Notes: generated by a model from the sequence alone, not told the origin. 64,000 bases of DNA from Pseudonocardia sp. CNS-139 (GCA_001942415.1 MKJX01000110.1:1-64000); one strand, 5' to 3'; shown: positions 36,434-46,843, counted from the first letter of the stretch. Made by a program: numbers and translations.

Positions 36434-36976
36434 TCAGGCGCCGGAGCCGGCGCTCTCCATCCGGGCCAGCTCCTGGGCCTCCTGCGCCGTCACCAGCCCG
36501 ATCTCGACGAGGTCCAGCGGGCTGATGAAGGCGTCGCCGATGCGGTAGCCGCCGGCCTTCGCCACGGCGTCGCGCAGCGGCACCGCCCAGTGGTGCTCGA
36601 TCAGCAGCAGCGCCGCCGCCGAGTCGTTCGGGATGTCCTCGAGCACGTCCCACGCGTCCTCGTCGGAGAACACGCTGACGCCCTCCGCGGTCGCCTCCGC
36701 ACCGGCCTCGGCGCCGGCCACGATGCCCTCGTCGCCCTCGATGCCCAGGCCGATCAGCGCGCCGACCGCGCTGCCGAACTCGCGCGCCTCCTCGTCGGTG
36801 AGGTTGCTGAGGTGCGCCACCTCGATCTCGCCGGCCGCGTCCTTGTGCACCGCGAGCGCGTCGACCACCCGCACGGTGTCGGTCGCGCGCAGCCGTTCCA
36901 GCTCGGCGACGATCTCGCCGTGGAACTCCGGGTTCTCGAATCCCAGCACGATCAGCTGGACAGGTCCGATCGCCAT
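36434..36976 (-). CDS. DUF1269/DUF6325-type general stress-like protein
   Basis: Intact, 180 aa from ATG 36976 with a GGAG-rich leader. It opens MAIGPVQLIVLGFENPEFHG, then EIVAELERLRATDTVRVVDA, a Gly-rich hydrophobic hairpin (GSAVGALIGLGIEGDEGIVA) and a C-terminal IEHHWAVPLRDAVAKAGGYR. This resembles actinobacterial DUF1269-type proteins that bear a glycine-zipper-like segment. Function unknown; members are often in stress or membrane contexts. It is divergent from the ClC channel gene. Confidence 0.65.
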   Translation of the reverse strand: MAIGPVQLIVLGFENPEFHGEIVAELERLRATDTVRVVDALAVHKDAAGEIEVAHLSNLTDEEAREFGSAVGALIGLGIEGDEGIVAGAEAGAEATAEGVSVFSDEDAWDVLEDIPNDSAAALLLIEHHWAVPLRDAVAKAGGYRIGDAFISPLDLVEIGLVTAQEAQELARMESAGSGA

Positions 36977-37153
36977 GTCTCGCTCTCCTCCGTCTCGGCC
37001 GTCGAGCCACCGACCGTCCTCATCCGGCGGGATGTGCGCCTCACCCGGACGGGGTGACGGGCTCACCCGCGCCGGGCGATGCCCCGGGCCGCCCGGGCCG
37101 GGCACCGTGCTGCGACCGGAGGGACCGGCACCAGGGACGGCGAGGGGCGCGCG

Positions 37154-38461
37154 ATGGCCGACGACGCCGCGGCACCGCCGGCGGACCCGGCCGAGCAGCT
37201 CAGGTCCCCGGCGTACGTGCGGCTGCTGCTGCTCGCGGCCGTGATCGGGGTGCCGGTCTCGGCGGCGGCGTACTTCTTCCTGCAGCTGGTCGCGGCGCTG
37301 CAGGAGTGGGTCTACACCGACCTGCCGCGCGCGTTCGGCCTCGCCCCGACGCCGCTGTGGTGGCCGCTCCCGGTGCTCGGGATCGCCGGTGTGCTGGTCG
37401 GGCTGACGATCCGGCACCTCCCCGGTGGCGGGGGGCACTCGCCGGTCGACGGGCTCGCCCACGACCCGCCGGCGCTCGCCGCGCTGCCGGGCATCGTGCT
37501 CGCCGCGCTCGCGACGCTCGGGCTGGGCGCGGTGCTCGGCCCGGAGGCGCCGCTGATCGCCCTCGGCGGCGGGCTCGGCGTGCTGGCGGTGCGCCTCACC
37601 CGCCGCGATGTCCCGGCGCGGGTCACCGCCGTGGTCGCGTCCGCGGGCAGCTTCTCGGCCATCAGCGCGCTGCTCGGGTCGCCGCTGCTCGGCGCGTTCC
37701 TGCTGATGGAGACCGTCGGGCTGGGCGGTGCGGCGCTCGGGCTGGTGCTGCTGCCCGGGCTGCTGGCGGCCGGCATCGGCTCGCTGATCTTCGTGGGGCT
37801 GGACGCGCTGACCGGGCTCGGGCCGGTGACGCTGGCGCTGCCCGGGCTGCCGCCCTACCCGCACCCCGACGTCGTCCAGTTCGGCTGGGCGCTGGTCATC
37901 GGCGGGCTGGCGGCCGTCGCCGGGTGGGGCGTGCGGTGGCTCGCGACCCGGGTCCGGGCCCAGGTCGAGCGCCGGGTCGTCCCGCTGACGGCGCTGGTCG
38001 GGCTCGCCGTCGCCGGCCTCGTCGTCGCCTACACGGCCGCGACCGGCCACAGCGCCTGGGACGTGCTCGGCTCCGGCCAGGCGATGGGCCGGGTGCTGCA
38101 GGACAGCGCGGGCTACTCGGTCGGGGCGCTGCTGATGCTGCTCGTGTGCAAGGCGGCCGCGTACGGCCTGACGATGAGCAGCTTCCGCGGCGGGCCGATC
38201 TTCCCGGCGATGTTCGTCGGCGCCGTCGGCGGGATCGCGCTGTCGCACCTGCCCGGGCTGCCGCTGGTCGCGGGTGTGGGGATGGGGATCGGCGCGATGT
38301 GCGTGGCCATGCTGCGGCTGCCGCTGACGTCGGTGCTGCTCGCGACGCTGCTGCTGTTCGCCGACGGCCTCGCGGTGATGCCGCTCGTCATCGTCGCGGT
38401 GGTGGTGGCGCACGTGCTGACCGCCCGGCTCACGGTCCCGCGGCCGGAGCGGACCGGATGA
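37154..38461 (+). CDS. ClC-family chloride channel/antiporter
   Basis: Intact, 435 aa, with about ten hydrophobic segments from residue 22 on. ClC signature stretches: GPEAPLIALGGGLGVLAVRL (anion-pathway GxExP with the gating Glu), ASAGSFSAISALLGSPLLGA, and FRGGPIFPAMFVGAVGGIAL (GGxFxP). No C-terminal CBS domains. The selectivity Ser of the first motif is not clearly conserved, so channel versus H+/Cl- antiport cannot be decided. The ATG at 37154 follows GACGGCGAGGGG. It is followed two bases later by a monooxygenase fragment. Confidence 0.85.
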   Translation: MADDAAAPPADPAEQLRSPAYVRLLLLAAVIGVPVSAAAYFFLQLVAALQEWVYTDLPRAFGLAPTPLWWPLPVLGIAGVLVGLTIRHLPGGGGHSPVDGLAHDPPALAALPGIVLAALATLGLGAVLGPEAPLIALGGGLGVLAVRLTRRDVPARVTAVVASAGSFSAISALLGSPLLGAFLLMETVGLGGAALGLVLLPGLLAAGIGSLIFVGLDALTGLGPVTLALPGLPPYPHPDVVQFGWALVIGGLAAVAGWGVRWLATRVRAQVERRVVPLTALVGLAVAGLVVAYTAATGHSAWDVLGSGQAMGRVLQDSAGYSVGALLMLLVCKAAAYGLTMSSFRGGPIFPAMFVGAVGGIALSHLPGLPLVAGVGMGIGAMCVAMLRLPLTSVLLATLLLFADGLAVMPLVIVAVVVAHVLTARLTVPRPERTG

Positions 38462-38462
38462 G

Positions 38463-38672
38463 ATGGAGGACTGGTTCCGTTCCGGGGCCTGCGACGGTTT
38501 CATGATGGGCGTGCCAACGCTCCCCCTCGGTCTCGAACGTGTCGTCGACCTGCTCGTCCCCGGGCCGCAACGGCGCGGGCTCTTCCACCACGACTACACG
38601 GGCGCGACGCTGCGCGAGGAGCTGGGCGTCGCGGTGCCGGGCAGCTCCCACCTCGCCCCGCAGCCGGCGTGA
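38463..38672 (+). pseudogene. Luciferase-like monooxygenase C-terminal fragment
   Basis: 69 codons reading EDWFRSGACDGFMMGVPTLP, then GLERVVDLLVPGPQRRGLFH, then TGATLREELGV. This is the C-terminal end of FMN-dependent luciferase-like monooxygenases of the NtaA/SnaA/DszA group, whose members end in DGF...P...LE.FVD.VVPELQRRG and a TLR..LGL phrase. The remaining 350 or so residues are absent; the ClC gene occupies the upstream sequence. It is therefore a stranded gene fragment. Confidence 0.65.
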
Positions 38673-39912
38673 CGGCCGGTCCGGCGGCCGGTGCCGAGGC
38701 ACCGGCCGGGCTCGCCCGCGGCACCGTCCCGCTCGTCGCGCTGTGCGCGGGCGTGACGGTCGCCAACATCTACCTGGCGCACCCGATCCTCACGCTGCTC
38801 GCCGAGGCGTTCGGGGTGCCGGAGTCCGCGACCGGGTTCATCGTCACCGTCGCCCAGGTCGGCTACGCGTTCGGGCTGTTCTTCCTCGTGCCGCTCGGCG
38901 ACGTGCTGCGGCGCCGTCGGCTGGTCGCCGTGCTCGTCAGCGGCACGGGCGCGGCGCTGCTGCTGGCGTCGGCGGCGCAGGTGCTCCCGATGCTCGTCGC
39001 GCGACCGTGGTGCTCAGTCTCCTGACGGTCGTGCCGCACGTGCTCATCCCGTTACCGTCGCGTCCGTCCGCCCGGCCCGGCGCGGGCGCGCGCTCGCGGT
39101 GATCAACGGCGGGGATGACGGCGGGCATCGTCGGCTCGCGGGTGGTCGGCGGGGCCATCGGCGACGTGCTCGGCTGGCGTGCCGTCTACCTGGTGGCGGG
39201 CCTCGCGACGGTGGCCGTCGGCCTGCTCACCGCGTTCGTGCTGCCGACGGAACCGGTGCGCGCGCGGCCGCGCTACGACCGGCTCCTCGGCTCGACCCTG
39301 CGCTTCCTGCGCGACGAGCCCGCGGTGCGGTGGGCCGTCGCGATCCAGATCCCGGTGTTCGCCACGTTCAACTTCGTGTGGGTCATGCTCGTGCTGCTGC
39401 TCACCGGGCCCGCCTACCAGCTCTCCGTGGCCACGGCGGGCCTGTTCGGCCTGTTCTCGCTGGTGACGCTGCTGAGCGCGCCACTCGTCGGTCGGGTGCT
39501 CGACGCCCGCGGCACCGGGGTGGTGCTCGCCGGCGGGCTCTCGGTGCTGCTCGTCGGGGCCGCGGCGATGCTCGCGTCGGAGCTGAGCCTCGTGGTGGTC
39601 TGCGTGGCGATCGTGCTGATGACGATCGGCCAGCAGAGCACTCAGATCGCCAACCAGACCCGCATCCTCGAACTGCGCGCCGACGCCCGCAGCCGCATCA
39701 ACACCCTCTACATGACCAGCATCTTCGTCGGCGGCGCCATCGCGTCGGCGACCGCCGCGCTCGTGCACGAGGCGTTCGGCTGGACCGGGGTGAGCGTCGG
39801 CGCCTTCCTGTGGGCGGTGGTCGCCGTGCTGGTCGGGCTGGCGCAGAACCGGTTCGCCGGGCCGCCCGTCGGACCTGCAGCAAAGCCACCCCCACGCTGC
39901 GAGGCTGCATGA
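38669..39912 (+). CDS. Major facilitator superfamily transporter
   Basis: About 415 aa. The GTG at 38669 overlaps the stop of the preceding fragment. It has twelve expected helices: PLVALCAGVTVANIYLAHPI, VAQVGYAFGLFFLVPLGDVL followed by RRR (the loop 2-3 motif), VVGGAIGDVLGWRAVYLVAG, LVTLLSAPLVGRVLDARGTG and IFVGGAIASATAALVHEAFG. It is a DHA1-like drug/sugar efflux type. Several base losses in 39000-39115 break the N-terminal half. Its stop codon lies inside the repeated hairpin at 39877. It converges on the P450 gene; export of a P450/trp-cluster product is possible but unproven. Confidence 0.8.
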
Positions 39913-39927
39913 GGGTGGCTTTGCTGC
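39877..39927. terminator. Repeated hairpin, copy 1 (bidirectional terminator)
   Basis: GCAGCAAAGCCACCC, a 21-base centre, then GGGTGGCTTTGCTGC: a perfect 15-base stem. It contains the MFS stop and separates that gene from convergent P450. The same 51-base element recurs at 41246. It could terminate transcription in both directions. Confidence 0.75.
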
Positions 39928-39947
39928 GACGGGGGTGCCCGGCCCCG

Positions 39948-41154
39948 TCAGGCCCCGCGCTCGAACACCAGCGGGAGCGTGTCGTACCCCCACACGTTCC
40001 CGAGCGTCCGCATCCGTGGCGCCGCCCCCGGCGCCAGGCGGAACGGCGGAGCGAGCGCGGTGACCAGCTCCAGTGCGATCTCCAGCTGGTGGCGGGCCAG
40101 GTGGATGCCCAGGCAGCGGTGCGCGCCGAGGCCGAACGCGGTGTTCAGCGACGGGCCGCGGTCGAACCGCACGTCGGCGCCGTCGGCCAGGTCGCGGCTC
40201 GCGCCCGACGTCCCGACCAGCACGGTGTCGCCCGCCCGCATCGTGACGCCGCCCAGCTCGCGTCCCGGGTGAGCGTGCGGGCCGGCGGCACGATCGGGAA
40301 CGCGCGCAGCAGCTCGTCGAGCGCGGCCGGGACGAGGCCTGCGTCCGCGCGCAGGGCGGCCTGGTGTTCGGGGTGCGTGGCGAGGTGGTGGAAGAGCACC
40401 CCGAGCTGGCTCGTGACGGTGTCCATGCCGGCGATGAACAGCAGGAAGCAGGTGTCGAGCAGCTCGTCGTCGGAGAGCGGGGTGCCCTCGACGTCCGCCC
40501 GGACCAGCGCGGAGATCAGGTCGTCGCCGGGCTCGGCGCGGCGGCGGGCGATCAGGTCCACGAGGAACCCGACGATCGCGCCGCCGACCTCCGCGCTGCG
40601 GGCCGGGTCGCCGGAGTGCAGCAGGTCCCAGCTCCACGCCGCGAACTCCGGCCCGCGCTCCGCCGGCAGCCCGAACATCTCGACGAACACGGTGGTGGGC
40701 AGCGGCTTCGCGAGCGCGTCCACCAGCTCGACGCCGTCGGCGTCCGCGAACCCCCGCACCAGCCGCTGCGCGTGCCGCCGGACGCTCGCCACCACCGGCG
40801 TGATCGCGGCGGGCGCGAAGAACGGGATGAGCAGACGGCGGAAGCGGCGGTGCTCGTCGCCGTCCAGCTCCTGGGGGATGAGCTTGCGCGGCCAGAAGCC
40901 GGCCATCGGCGGCACGCCGGTGGGGTAGTTGCCGAACTCGTCGGCGCGCAGGAACGCCTCCCGCACCTCGTCCGCGCCGAGGACCAGCCAGAACCCGCCC
41001 AGCGCCGTCGAGTACAGCACGGGCGCTCGGCGCGCAGCCGGTCGAACGCGCCGTACGGGTCGGCGGTCACGGCCGGGTCGGCGATCACGTCGAGGTGCCG
41101 GACGAGGTGCGGGGGGACGTGTGCGGGGGCGGCGGGCGTCAGCTCCGTCGTCAT
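39948..41154 (-). CDS. Cytochrome P450
   Basis: About 402 aa, a soluble bacterial P450 from ATG 41154. Landmarks are the N-terminal PHLVRHLDVIADPAVTADPY, ADEFGNYPTGVPPM, C-helix ELDGDEHRRFRRLLIPFFAP, I-helix LLFIAGMDTVTSQL (acid-alcohol pair shifted to D-T), the K-helix E-x-x-R in DELLRAF, and the heme loop FGLGAHRCLGIHLAR with the ligand Cys. Two one-base losses, near 41033 and 40265, break it. Electron partners are not adjacent. It is flanked by two copies of a 51-base hairpin and has the same 17-base palindrome upstream as trpE, suggesting joint control with the trp operon. Confidence 0.88.
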
Positions 41155-41218
41155 CAACGCTCCAGGTCGGTCGGGGGTGCTCGGCAGGCACGCTAGGAGC
41201 CGGCGAGGACCCGGAGAG

Positions 41219-41235
41219 TGAGTAACGGATACTCA
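41219..41235. promoter_or_regulatory. 17-bp palindrome upstream of the P450
   Basis: TGAGTAACGGATACTCA: perfect six-base arms (TGAGTA/TACTCA) around ACGGA, 64 bases upstream of the P450 start. An identical 17-mer lies at 48412 in front of trpE. It is probably an operator or promoter core for a shared regulator. Confidence 0.65.
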
Positions 41236-41245
41236 ACTTCGTCTT

Positions 41246-41296
41246 GCAGCAAAGCCACCCTCACGCCACCACGCTGCATGAGGGTGGCTTTGCTGC
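41246..41296. terminator. Repeated hairpin, copy 2
   Basis: GCAGCAAAGCCACCC, centre, GGGTGGCTTTGCTGC: the same 15-base stem and near-identical 51-base element as at 39877. It lies 13 bases beyond the DAHP synthase stop, so it should end the trp operon before the P450 promoter. Confidence 0.75.
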
Positions 41297-41309
41297 AACC
41301 AGCGGCTTC

Positions 41310-42532
41310 TCAGGCCGCCAGGCCCCGCAGCAGCCACGCGGTGTGCACCGCGACGTCGACGGCCTGGCTCGCGTTCAGCCGCGGGTCGCACGCCGTCTCG
41401 TAGCGTTCGCCGAGGCGGTCCTCCGTGATCCCGGCGGAGCCGCCGAGGCACTCGGTGACGTCCTCGCCGGTCAGCTCCAGGTGCAGCCCGCCGGGTCGGG
41501 TGCCGGCCGCCCGGTGCGCCGCGAAGAACCCGCTGATCTCGGCCAGCACGTCGCCGACCCGGCGGGTCTTGTGCCCGCTCGCGGCCCGGACGGTGTTGCC
41601 GTGCATGGGGTCGCACGCCCACACCGCCGGGTGCCCGGCCGCCCGCACGGCCGCGAGCAGCGGCGGCAGCTCCGCGCGGATGCGGCCCGCGCCCATGCGC
41701 GAGATCAGCAGCAGCCGGCCGGGCTCCCGTTCGGGGTCGAGGCGTGCGCAGAGCGCGCGCAGGTCGGCGGGGGTGGTGCCGGGTCCGACCTTGACGCCGA
41801 CCGGGTTCGCGACGCCCGCGAGCAGCTCGACGTGCGCGCCGTCGAGCCGGCGCGTGCGGTTGCCGATCCAGAGCAGGTGCGCGCTCGCCGCGTACCAGCG
41901 CCCGGACGCCGGGTCGCGCCGGACCAGCGCCTCCTCGAACTGCGGGACGAGCGCCTCGTGCGAGGTGTGGACGGGGTCGCCGGCGGCCCGCAGCATGTTC
42001 AGGGTGGCGGCCGCGAGGTGGTAGGCCGAGAGCAGCCGGTCCGCGTCGGGACGGCGGGCGGCGGCGGTCGGCTCCGGCGCGTTGACGATGTCGCCGCGGT
42101 AGACCGGCAGCTCCACCCCGTCGACGTCTCGGTGGGGCTGCTGCGCGGCTTGCCGTACTGGCCGGCGATCCGGCCCACGCGTACCACGGGCGTGCCCGCG
42201 CCGGTCGCGAGCAGCGTCCCGGCCTGCCGGAACACGTCGATCTTGGCCCGGATCGCGGTCTCGGTGCACGCGTCGAAGCGCTCGGCGCAGTCCCCGGCCT
42301 GCAGCAGGAACGCGCGGCCCGCGGCGACCTCGGCCAGCGCCGCGCGCAGGTCGTCGACCTCGGCGGGCAGCACGAGCGGCGGCAGCTGCGACAGGCGCGC
42401 GGTCACCGCGTCGAGGTGGGCGGGGTCGGGCCAGTCCGGCTGCTGCTCGGCGGGCCGGTACCGCCACGAGCCCGGGTGCCACCCGGGCGGGGCCGGGCGT
42501 TCCAGCGTCGCCACGGTCGTGACGTCGTTCAT
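41310..42532 (-). CDS. Class II DAHP synthase, short secondary-metabolism form
   Basis: 3-Deoxy-D-arabino-heptulosonate 7-phosphate synthase, about 407 aa, first step of the shikimate pathway. The ATG at 42532 overlaps the trpA stop. Class II landmarks are LLQAGDCAERFD (metal Cys), RVGRIAGQYGKPRS, SHEALVPQFE, GNRTRRLDGAHVELL, NPVGVKVGPGTTP, LISRMGAGRIR, ACDPMHGNTV, GGLHLELTGEDVTECLGG and RYETACDPRLNASQAVD. It lacks most of the N-terminal extension and the roughly 45-residue helical insertion between the RAY..A...N and SHEAL segments that bind aromatic amino acids in the mycobacterial enzyme. It thus resembles PhzC-type, feedback-insensitive forms. One base is lost near 42130. Last gene of the trp operon. 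Confidence 0.88.
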
Positions 42533-43298
42533 CTGCATGCCTCCAGCAGCTCTTTCACCAGGTCGACGGGGTCGTGGCCGCGGTCGATCTCGGCGACGAG
42601 CGCGCTGCCGACGACGGCCAGGTCGGCGTGCCCGCGCAGGCCCGCCACGTGCTCGGGTCGGGAGATCCCGAATCCGGCCGCCAGCGGCAGGCCGGTGTGG
42701 CGCCGGACCCGCGCGAGCTGCCCGGCGACGTCGGCGGGCAGCGCGGCGCGGGTGCCGGTGACCCCGGCGACGTCGCGCAGTAGAGGAACCCGGTCGACGC
42801 GCCGGCGGCGAGGGCGATCCGCTCGTCGGGACTCCCCGGCCCGACGAGGAACACCGTCTCGACGCCCGCGGCCCGCAGCGGGGTCGCGACCGGGCCCGAC
42901 TCCTCCACCGGGAGGTCCGGCACGATCACCGCCGCCACCCCGGCCTCCGCGGCGTGGTCGGCGAACCGCTGCGGCCCGTACGCGAGGACCGGGTTCACGT
43001 AGGTCATCAGGACGACCGGCGCGGCGCCCTCGCCGGCGACGTCGGCGGCCAGCTCCAGGGCGCGGGCCACGGTGGTGCCGGCCCGCAGGGCCTGCTCGCC
43101 CGCGCGGCGGATCACCGGGCCGTCCGCGAGCGGGTCGCCGTGCGGGATCCCGATCTCGACGGCCGCCGCGCCCGAGGCGGCCAGCCGGCGGCCGACCTCG
43201 CGGGTCGTGCGGCCGTCCGGGTGCCCGGCCATGAGGTACGGGACGAGCCCGATGTGCGTTCCGACGTGCTTGAACCGGTCGGCCAGCCCGGCGGTCAC
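42529..43298 (-). CDS. trpA: Tryptophan synthase alpha subunit
   Basis: About 256 aa, cleaving indole-3-glycerol phosphate to indole and glyceraldehyde 3-phosphate. The GTG at 43298 overlaps the trpB stop. Catalytic residues are present: Glu48 and Asp59 in VEIGIPHGDPLADGP (Glu49/Asp60 of the standard enzyme), and the Tyr of GFLY before RDVAGVTG. The phosphate loop (GFGISRPEH) and VVGSALV are normal. One base is missing near 42778. With an apparently crippled beta subunit beside it, this subunit could release free indole; that is a hypothesis. Confidence 0.9.
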
Positions 43299-44469
43299 CG
43301 GCTCTCCCCTCTCGCGAGGACGTCGCCGTAGAGGTCGTGGTCGCCGCTGCCGGACAGGCAGACGAGCAGGTGCGCCCCGGCCCCGAGCTGTGCGGCCAGC
43401 CGCCCGGCGTGCGCCAGCGCGTGCGCCGACTCCAGCGCCGGGACGATGCCCTCCAGCCGGGCGCATCGGGTGGCGGCGGCGAGGGCGTCGTCGTCCTCGA
43501 CCGACACGTACGTGGCTCGCCCGCGGGTCGCGAGCAGCGCGTGCTCGGGCCCGACGGCCGGGTAGTCGAGCCCGGCGGCGACCGAGTGCGTCGGCAGCGG
43601 CTGCCCGTCGCCGTCCTGCAGGACGAGGCTGAAGCTGCCGTGCAGCACCCCGGGCGTGCCGTGCCCGGCGGCGGCCGCGTGCCGCTGCCGGCCGGTGCCG
43701 CCGGCCTCGACGCCCACCAGCCGCACGAGTGCGTCGTCGAGGAACGCGGTGAACGCGCCGATCGCGTTCGACCCGCCCCCGACGCACGCCACCACGCGTC
43801 CGGGAGCGTGCCGGTGGCCTCGAGCACCTGCGCCCTGGCCTCGTCGCCGATCACCCGCTGCAGGTCGCGCACCAGCTCCGGGTACGGCGCGGGCCCGATC
43901 GCCGAGCCGACGGCGTAGTGCGTCTCGCCGGGCCGGGCGGCCCAGTCCCGGATGGCCTCCGAGATCGCTTCCTTCACGGTGGCCGAGCCGGACGCGACCG
44001 TCCGGACGTCGGCGCCGAGCGTCCGCATCCGGTGCACCTCGACCGGGCGGCGCACGGCGTCGGCCGCGCCCATGTAGACCACACACGCCAGACCGGCCCG
44101 CGCGCACGCCGCGGCCGTCGCGACGCCGTGGCGCCCGCCTCCGGTGTCGGCGACCACCCGCGTGCGGCCCATCCGGCCCGCGAGCGCGACCTGGCCGGCC
44201 GCGCTGTTGAGCGTGTGCGCCCCGGTGTGGCAGAGGTCCTCGCGCTTGAGGTGGATCGTGGCCCCGCCGTGGTGCTCGGTGAGCCGCCCGGCGGTGTGCA
44301 GCGGCGTGGGCCGTCCGACGAACGTCGCGTGCAGCTCCTGCAGCTCGGCCCGGAACCCCGGGTCGGTGCGCAGGGCCGTCCACGTCTCGCGCAGCTCGTC
44401 GAGGGCCGTCGTCAGGGTCTCCGGGACGTAGCGGCCGCCGAACCGCCCGAACCGGCCGGGGTCGTTCAC
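43295..44469 (-). CDS. trpB: Tryptophan synthase beta-like subunit lacking the PLP lysine
   Basis: About 391 aa; the ATG at 44469 overlaps the trpC stop. The fold and length are those of TrpB: GRFGGRYVPETLTTALDELR, HLKREDLCHTGAH, GVATAAACARAGLACVVYMG, THYAVGSAIGPAPYPELVRD, CVGGGSNAIGAF, AGLDYPAVGPEHALL and VPALESAHALAHA. But the Schiff-base Lys of GAHK is Thr86 (GAHTLNSA), the catalytic Glu of ETGAGQHG is Asp108 (DTGGGRHG), and the GRGDKD loop reads GSGDHD. Lys-to-Thr at this position inactivates the Salmonella enzyme. One base is lost near 43800, away from these sites. It may be a non-catalytic partner of TrpA or have another activity. Confidence 0.85.
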
Positions 44470-45247
44470 CGGGTCAGCTCCCCGAGCACGGCGGCCGGGT
44501 CGTCGGCGCGCATCAGCGTCTCCCCGACGAGAACGGCGTCGGCGCCCGCGGCGTGCAGGTCCTGCGCGTCCGCCCGGGAGCTGATCCCGCTCTCGCCGAC
44601 GACCACCGGGCCGCCGCCGATCCGGGCCCGCAGCCGGGCCGTCAGCGACATGTCGATCGAGAAGTCGCGCAGGTCCCGGTGGTTCACGCCGACGACGTCC
44701 GCGTCCGCGGCGAGCGCCCGGTCCACCTCGGCGGCGTCGTGCACCTCGACGAGCGGGGTCATGCCCAGCTCGCGGACCAGCCCGAGCAGGTCGGTGAGCC
44801 GCGCCTGCGGCAGCGCGGCGACGATCAGCAGCACCGCGTCGGCGCCCAGCGCCCGCGCCTCGAACACCTGGAACGGCTCGACGACGAAGTCCTTGCGCAG
44901 CAGCGGCAGATCGGTGGCGGCCCGGACCTGCGCGAGGTGGTCGGGGCTGCCGCCGAACCCGGCCTCGTGGGTGAGCACCGAGACGGCCGCCGCGCCGCCC
45001 TTCTCGTAGGCCGCGACCTGCGCGACCGGGTCGTAGTGCGCCACCAGCGGCCCGCGGGAGGGGCTGCGGGACTTGAGCTCCGCGATCACCCGCAGGCCGT
45101 CGCCCCGCAGCGCGGCGGCGAAGTCCCGGGGCGGGTCGGCGGCCTGCACCATCCAGTGCAGGTCGCGTCGGAGAGCGTCCGGCGCCGCCGCGCGGTCTGC
45201 GCGCGGGCCTCGGCGACGAGCCGGTCGAGCGTCGCGAGCCCGGTCAA
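44466..45247 (-). CDS. trpC: Indole-3-glycerol-phosphate synthase
   Basis: About 260 aa, a TIM barrel that closes and decarboxylates CdRP to indole-3-glycerol phosphate. The TTG start at 45247 overlaps the trpD stop (TTGA). Catalytic residues seen: Lys in VIAELKSRSPSRG, Lys in PLLRKDFVVEPFQ, Glu in TPLVEVHD, Asn in VGVNHRDL, Glu and Ser in VVGESGISS. One base is missing near 45165, within the N-terminal helix segment. No trpF lies in the operon; in actinobacteria PriA usually supplies that step. Confidence 0.9.
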
Positions 45248-46274
45248 GATGCCCGCCGTTCCGGCTCGGCGGCCTGCACCGAAGCTTGCACCCAGCGGTC
45301 GAGCCGGGCCGCCGCCGCCCCGCTGTCGACGGCGTCGGCGGCCCGCCGCAGCCCGTCGGCCCAGTCCGCGGCCCGGCCCGTCACGAGCAGCCCGGCCGCC
45401 GCGTTGAGCAGCACGACGTCGCGGCGCGGGCCGCGCTCCCCGGCCAGCACCGCGCGCACGATCGCGGCGTTGCGGGCCCGGTCGCCGCCCGCGAGGTCGG
45501 CGATCCGGGAGCGCGCGATGCCCAGGCCGGCCGGGTCGAGCCGGTAGCGGCGCACGGCGTCGCCGTGGATCTCCACCACGTCCGACGGCGCGGCGACGCT
45601 CAGCTCGTCCATGCCGTCGAGCGAGTGCACGACCAGCGCCCGGGTGACGCCGAGCCGGCGCAGCACCTCGGCCAGCGGCTCGGCCAGCGCCGGGTCCGGC
45701 ACCCCGAGCACCTGGAACCGGGCCCGCGCCGGGTTGCAGAGCGGCCCGAGCAGGTTGAACACCGTGCGCACGCCCAGCTCGCGCCGGGCCGGCGCGGCGT
45801 GCCGGAACCCGCCGTGGAACACCGGCGCGAAGAGGAAGGTGACACCGGCGAGCCCGAGGCAGCGGGCCACCGCGGCCGGGCCGAGGTCGATCCGCACGCC
45901 CAGCTCCTCCAGCACGTCGGCGCTGCCGCACGCGGAGGAGACGCTGCGGTTGCCGTGCTTCGCGACGCGCACGCCGCACGCCGCGACGACCACCGCGGCC
46001 GCCGTCGAGACGTTGAACGTGTCGTGCCCGTCGCCGCCGGTGCCGCAGGTGTCGAGCACGTCGTCGCCGCTGAACGGGACGTGCGCGGCTGCCTCCCGGG
46101 CGGCCCTGGCCATCCCGACCAGCTCGTCCACCGACTCGCCGCGCACGGCCATCGCCATCGCCAGGCCCGCGACCTGTGCGTCCGTCGCCTCGCCGCGCAT
46201 GATCGCGCCCATCGCGCGGTGCGCGGCGGCCTCGTCGAGCGCCCCGCCGCCGCGGACGGTGCGCAACAGGTCGA

Positions 46275-46278
<4 letters not shown>
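45244..46278 (-). CDS. trpD: Anthranilate phosphoribosyltransferase
   Basis: Intact, 344 aa. Joins anthranilate to PRPP. The ATG at 46278 overlaps the trpG stop. Motifs are MGAIMRGEATDAQVAGLAMA, the PRPP loop DVLDTCGTGGDGHDTFNVST, AKHGNRSVSSACGSADVLEE, FLFAPVFHGGFRHAAPARRE, VFNLLGPLCNPAR and VHSLDGMDELS. All catalytic features are normal. It is coupled on both sides. Confidence 0.93.
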
Positions 46279-46839
<561 letters not shown>

Positions 46840-46843
<4 letters not shown>

